A stretch of DNA of 8,906 nucleotides from DASYHS01 sp035998295 (GTDB taxonomy: Bacteria; Pseudomonadota; Alphaproteobacteria; Azospirillales; Azospirillaceae), in NCBI RefSeq assembly GCF_035998295.1, contig NZ_DASYHS010000250.1, positions 1-8,906 on the forward strand, given 5' to 3'. Shown piece after piece: positions 7,083 through 8,906 of this stretch. The position numbers and the translations under genes were made by a program. The notes below the pieces were generated by a model. The model made no database searches. It saw nothing but the letters and a program-made list of their open reading frames with translations, and had not been told where the DNA came from. Numbering within the stretch: position 1 is the first letter of the stretch; each line of letters begins with the position of its first letter.

Positions 7083-8594
7083 TCACTTCCAGATCGGCCG
7101 GCCCAGGGTCGGGATGCCGTAGCTGTCCCACTTGCGGGTCACGAGGTCGACGACGTCCTGCTGCATCTCCAGCTTGACGCCCCATTCGCGGTGCGTCTCG
7201 GGCGGCCATTTGTTGGTCGCGTCCAGGCCGACCTTGCCGCCCAGCCCGCTCTCCGGGCTCGCGAAGTCCAGGTAGTCGATCGGCGTGCCCTCGACGACGG
7301 TGATGTCGCGGGCGGGGTCCATGCGGGTGCTGACCGCCCACATCACGTCCTTCCAGTCGCGCACGTCGATGTCGTCGTCCACGACGATCACCCATTTCGT
7401 GTACATGAACTGGCGCAGGAACGACCAGATCCCCATCATCACGCGCTTGGCGTGGCCGGGATAGGCCTTGCGGATCGACACCACGGCGATGCGGTAGCTG
7501 CAGCCCTCCGGCGGCAGCCAGAAGTCCAATATCTCCGGGAACTGCTGGACCAGCAGCGGCACGAACACCTCGTTCAGCGCCTCGCCCAGGACCGAGGGCT
7601 CGTCGGGCGGGCGGCCGGTGAAGGTCGAGAGGTAGATGGGGTCGCGGCGCATCGTGATCGCGGTGACCTGGAACACCGGGAACGGCTCGACCGCGTTGTA
7701 GTAGCCGGTGTGGTCGCCGTAGGGCCCCTCGTCGCCGTACTCGTCCAGGCTGACCAGCCCCTCGATCACGATCTCGGCCTGGGCCGGGACCTTGAGCGGC
7801 ACGGTCTTGCAGTCCACCAGCTCGACCCGGCGGCCGCGCAGCAGGCCCGCGAACTGGTATTCCGACAGCGTGTCCGGCACCGGCGTCACCGCGGCCAGGA
7901 TCGTGCCCGGATCAGCGCCGAGCACGACCGCGGCCGGCAGCGGCTCGCGCTTGCCCGCCGCCTGCCAGCGGTGGTGGTGCTGCGCGCCGCCGCGGTGCTT
8001 CAGCCAGCGCATCAGAGTGCGGTCGCGGCCCAGCACCTGCATGCGGTAGATGCCGAGGTTGAAGCGGTCCTCGCGCCGGTCCGTCGGCCCCTTGGTCACG
8101 ACCAGCGGCCAGGTGATGAGGGGCGCCGGCTCGCCGGGCCAGCAGCTCTGGATCGGCAGCATCGACAGGTCGATGTCGTCGCCGGTCAGCACCACGTCCT
8201 GGCACGGCGCGGAGGACACGGTCTTCGGCTTCATCGCCAGCACGGTGCGGGCCAGCGGCACCATGCCCAGCGCCTCGCGGAACCCGCCGGGCGGCTCGGG
8301 CTGGCGCAGGAAGGCCAGCGTCTCGCCGACCTCGCGCAGGCCGCCGGGCTCGCGGTCCATGCCCCAGGCGACCCGCTCCACGGTGCCGAACAGGTTGATC
8401 AGCACCGGCATGGAATAGCGCCCGCCGTCCGGGCGCACGACGTTCTCGAACAGCACCGCCGGCCCGCCCTCGGCGAGCAGGCGGGTGTGGATCTCCGTCA
8501 TCTCCAGCACGGGGCTGACCGGCTCGCGGACCCGGACGAGGCGTCCCGACCGCTCCAGGCGGTCCATGAAGTCGCGCAGCGAGGAATAGGGCAT
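7083..8594 (-). CDS. ubiD: UbiD, 3-octaprenyl-4-hydroxybenzoate carboxy-lyase
   Basis: A 503-residue decarboxylase acting on 4-hydroxy-3-polyprenylbenzoate in ubiquinone synthesis, using prenylated FMN made by UbiX (not in the window). The N-terminus PYSSLRDFMDRLERSGRLVRV (2-22) fits the family start. RFNLGIYRMQV (177-187) gives the cofactor and metal contacts, with Asn179 and Arg184. EGPYGDHTGYYN (289-300) supplies the acidic pair Glu289/Asp294 that, with the Arg, forms the expected catalytic set. STFTGRPPDEPSVLGEALNE (323-342), PPEGCSYRIAVVSI (361-374) and GHAKRVMMGIWSFLRQFMYTK (380-400) are canonical UbiD blocks. The frame is open upstream to 8882, but that extension has no family features. 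The start at 8594 has only a weak Shine-Dalgarno. Close agreement through the C-terminal half favours true UbiD over another UbiD-like decarboxylase. Confidence 0.93.
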   Translation of the reverse strand: MPYSSLRDFMDRLERSGRLVRVREPVSPVLEMTEIHTRLLAEGGPAVLFENVVRPDGGRYSMPVLINLFGTVERVAWGMDREPGGLREVGETLAFLRQPEPPGGFREALGMVPLARTVLAMKPKTVSSAPCQDVVLTGDDIDLSMLPIQSCWPGEPAPLITWPLVVTKGPTDRREDRFNLGIYRMQVLGRDRTLMRWLKHRGGAQHHHRWQAAGKREPLPAAVVLGADPGTILAAVTPVPDTLSEYQFAGLLRGRRVELVDCKTVPLKVPAQAEIVIEGLVSLDEYGDEGPYGDHTGYYNAVEPFPVFQVTAITMRRDPIYLSTFTGRPPDEPSVLGEALNEVFVPLLVQQFPEILDFWLPPEGCSYRIAVVSIRKAYPGHAKRVMMGIWSFLRQFMYTKWVIVVDDDIDVRDWKDVMWAVSTRMDPARDITVVEGTPIDYLDFASPESGLGGKVGLDATNKWPPETHREWGVKLEMQQDVVDLVTRKWDSYGIPTLGRPIWK

Positions 8595-8623
8595 CGGGGT
8601 CCGTGTCCGGAATGGGCGGGGCC

Positions 8624-8653
8624 TAACAATCGATGCCCCGCGCGCGGCGTCAA
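8624..8653 (-). promoter_or_regulatory. Weak candidate ubiD promoter
   Basis: On the minus strand TTGACG (8648-8653) is a good -35 element, and an AT-rich ATTGTTA (8624-8630) lies about 17-18 bases downstream at the -10 position. The -10 matches consensus poorly. It would give a leader of about 20-25 bases before the ubiD start. Confidence 0.3.
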
Positions 8654-8674
8654 GTCTTTCGTCTGGGTTTAATT

Positions 8675-8704
8675 CCCTCTCCCTGCGGGCCCACAGGGAG
8701 AGGG
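8675..8704. repeat. Perfect 11-bp inverted repeat, REP-like hairpin or terminator
   Basis: CCCTCTCCCTG (8675-8685) and CAGGGAGAGGG (8694-8704) pair perfectly around an 8-base loop. The repeat begins directly at the stop codon of the methyltransferase gene, so it could end that transcript before ubiD, though no U-run is obvious. CCCTCTCCC...GGGAGAGGG hairpins are a common dispersed intergenic element in proteobacteria, so it may be one of a repeated family. Confidence 0.75.
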
Positions 8705-8906
8705 TTAGTTTTTGGAGAGCATGCGCCAGACCGTGGTCTCGCGCAGTTCCCGGTCCTCCAGGTCCAGGGTGGTCGGCACCGGGTAGCGGGCCAGCGGCTC
8801 CAGCCCGTCCTTCGGCAGGTAGGCGCGGCCGGGGTCGCCCAGGACGACCGTGCAGCCCCGGTGCGCCAGCTCGCGGAACCACGCGGTCGCGCGCTCGGCC
8901 ATCGGG
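8705..8906 (-). CDS. Class I SAM-dependent methyltransferase, C-terminal part (runs off right edge)
   Basis: Only the last 66 or so residues are in the window. The frame remains open to the edge (a Pro codon precedes MAERATAWFRELA), so the Met at 8902 is internal. The pattern 'MAER...WFRELA.RGCTVVLGDPGRAYLPKDGLEPLARYPVPTTLDLEDRE...TTVWRM', read in pieces, resembles the C-terminal end of the alphaproteobacterial methyltransferases annotated as nicotinamide N-methylase-like or ETFB-lysine/L11 methyltransferase-like. In that family a DPGR-Y motif precedes the final strands. The SAM-binding motif would lie outside the window, so the substrate cannot be judged. It ends in TAA immediately before a strong inverted repeat and is on the same strand as ubiD, 110 bases ahead of it. 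Confidence 0.7.
   Translation of the reverse strand, partial: PMAERATAWFRELAHRGCTVVLGDPGRAYLPKDGLEPLARYPVPTTLDLEDRELRETTVWRMLSKN

Noticed and set aside
6906..8672. 588-codon plus-strand open frame
   Set aside because: It is antisense to ubiD and the antitoxin; His/Arg/Gln-rich translation without motifs.

Overview
The window reads as a chromosomal segment of a very GC-rich alphaproteobacterium, probably Rhodospirillales-like. The grounds are strong G/C bias at third codon positions, the alphaproteobacterial gene order cysG-DUF2849-cysI-DUF934-cysH, an fpr gene diverging from it, and UbiD rather than another quinone decarboxylase. The genus cannot be read from the sequence.

Left part (1-5182): a short plus-strand hypothetical gene at the edge is followed by a compact minus-strand operon for assimilatory sulfate reduction and siroheme synthesis. 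In transcription order (right to left) it holds cysG, a DUF2849 gene, cysI (siroheme sulfite reductase), a DUF934 gene, cysH ([4Fe-4S] APS reductase) and a DUF2061 membrane protein. Genes overlap by 4 or 14 bases or are separated by 10 or 37. CysH makes sulfite from adenylyl sulfate, CysI reduces it to sulfide, and CysG supplies steps toward siroheme. CysG is unusual: its second (SUMT) domain is cut to about half and has lost active-site signatures.

Middle (5183-6273): a roughly 300-base divergent intergenic region contains an 80-base AT-rich island (21 G/C of 80) with a candidate cys promoter and operator. It leads rightward into fpr, ferredoxin/flavodoxin-NADP+ reductase, the likely electron source for CysI because no cysJ flavoprotein is present.

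Right part (6309-8906): a type II toxin-antitoxin pair (Phd/YefM-like antitoxin, VapC/FitB-like PIN toxin) with two palindromic ATGTACAT sites upstream. It sits directly downstream of ubiD, the ubiquinone-pathway decarboxylase. A perfect 11-bp inverted repeat separates ubiD from the 3' end of a class I methyltransferase gene that runs off the right edge. All genes right of fpr are on the minus strand.

Nothing here is clearly an undescribed system. The points most worth a second look are the reduced CysG, the ATGTACAT sites shared between the toxin-antitoxin promoter and the fpr leader, the operator-like repeat in the cys promoter, the unknown-function operon members, and the long antisense overlap between the DUF2061 gene and its convergent neighbour.
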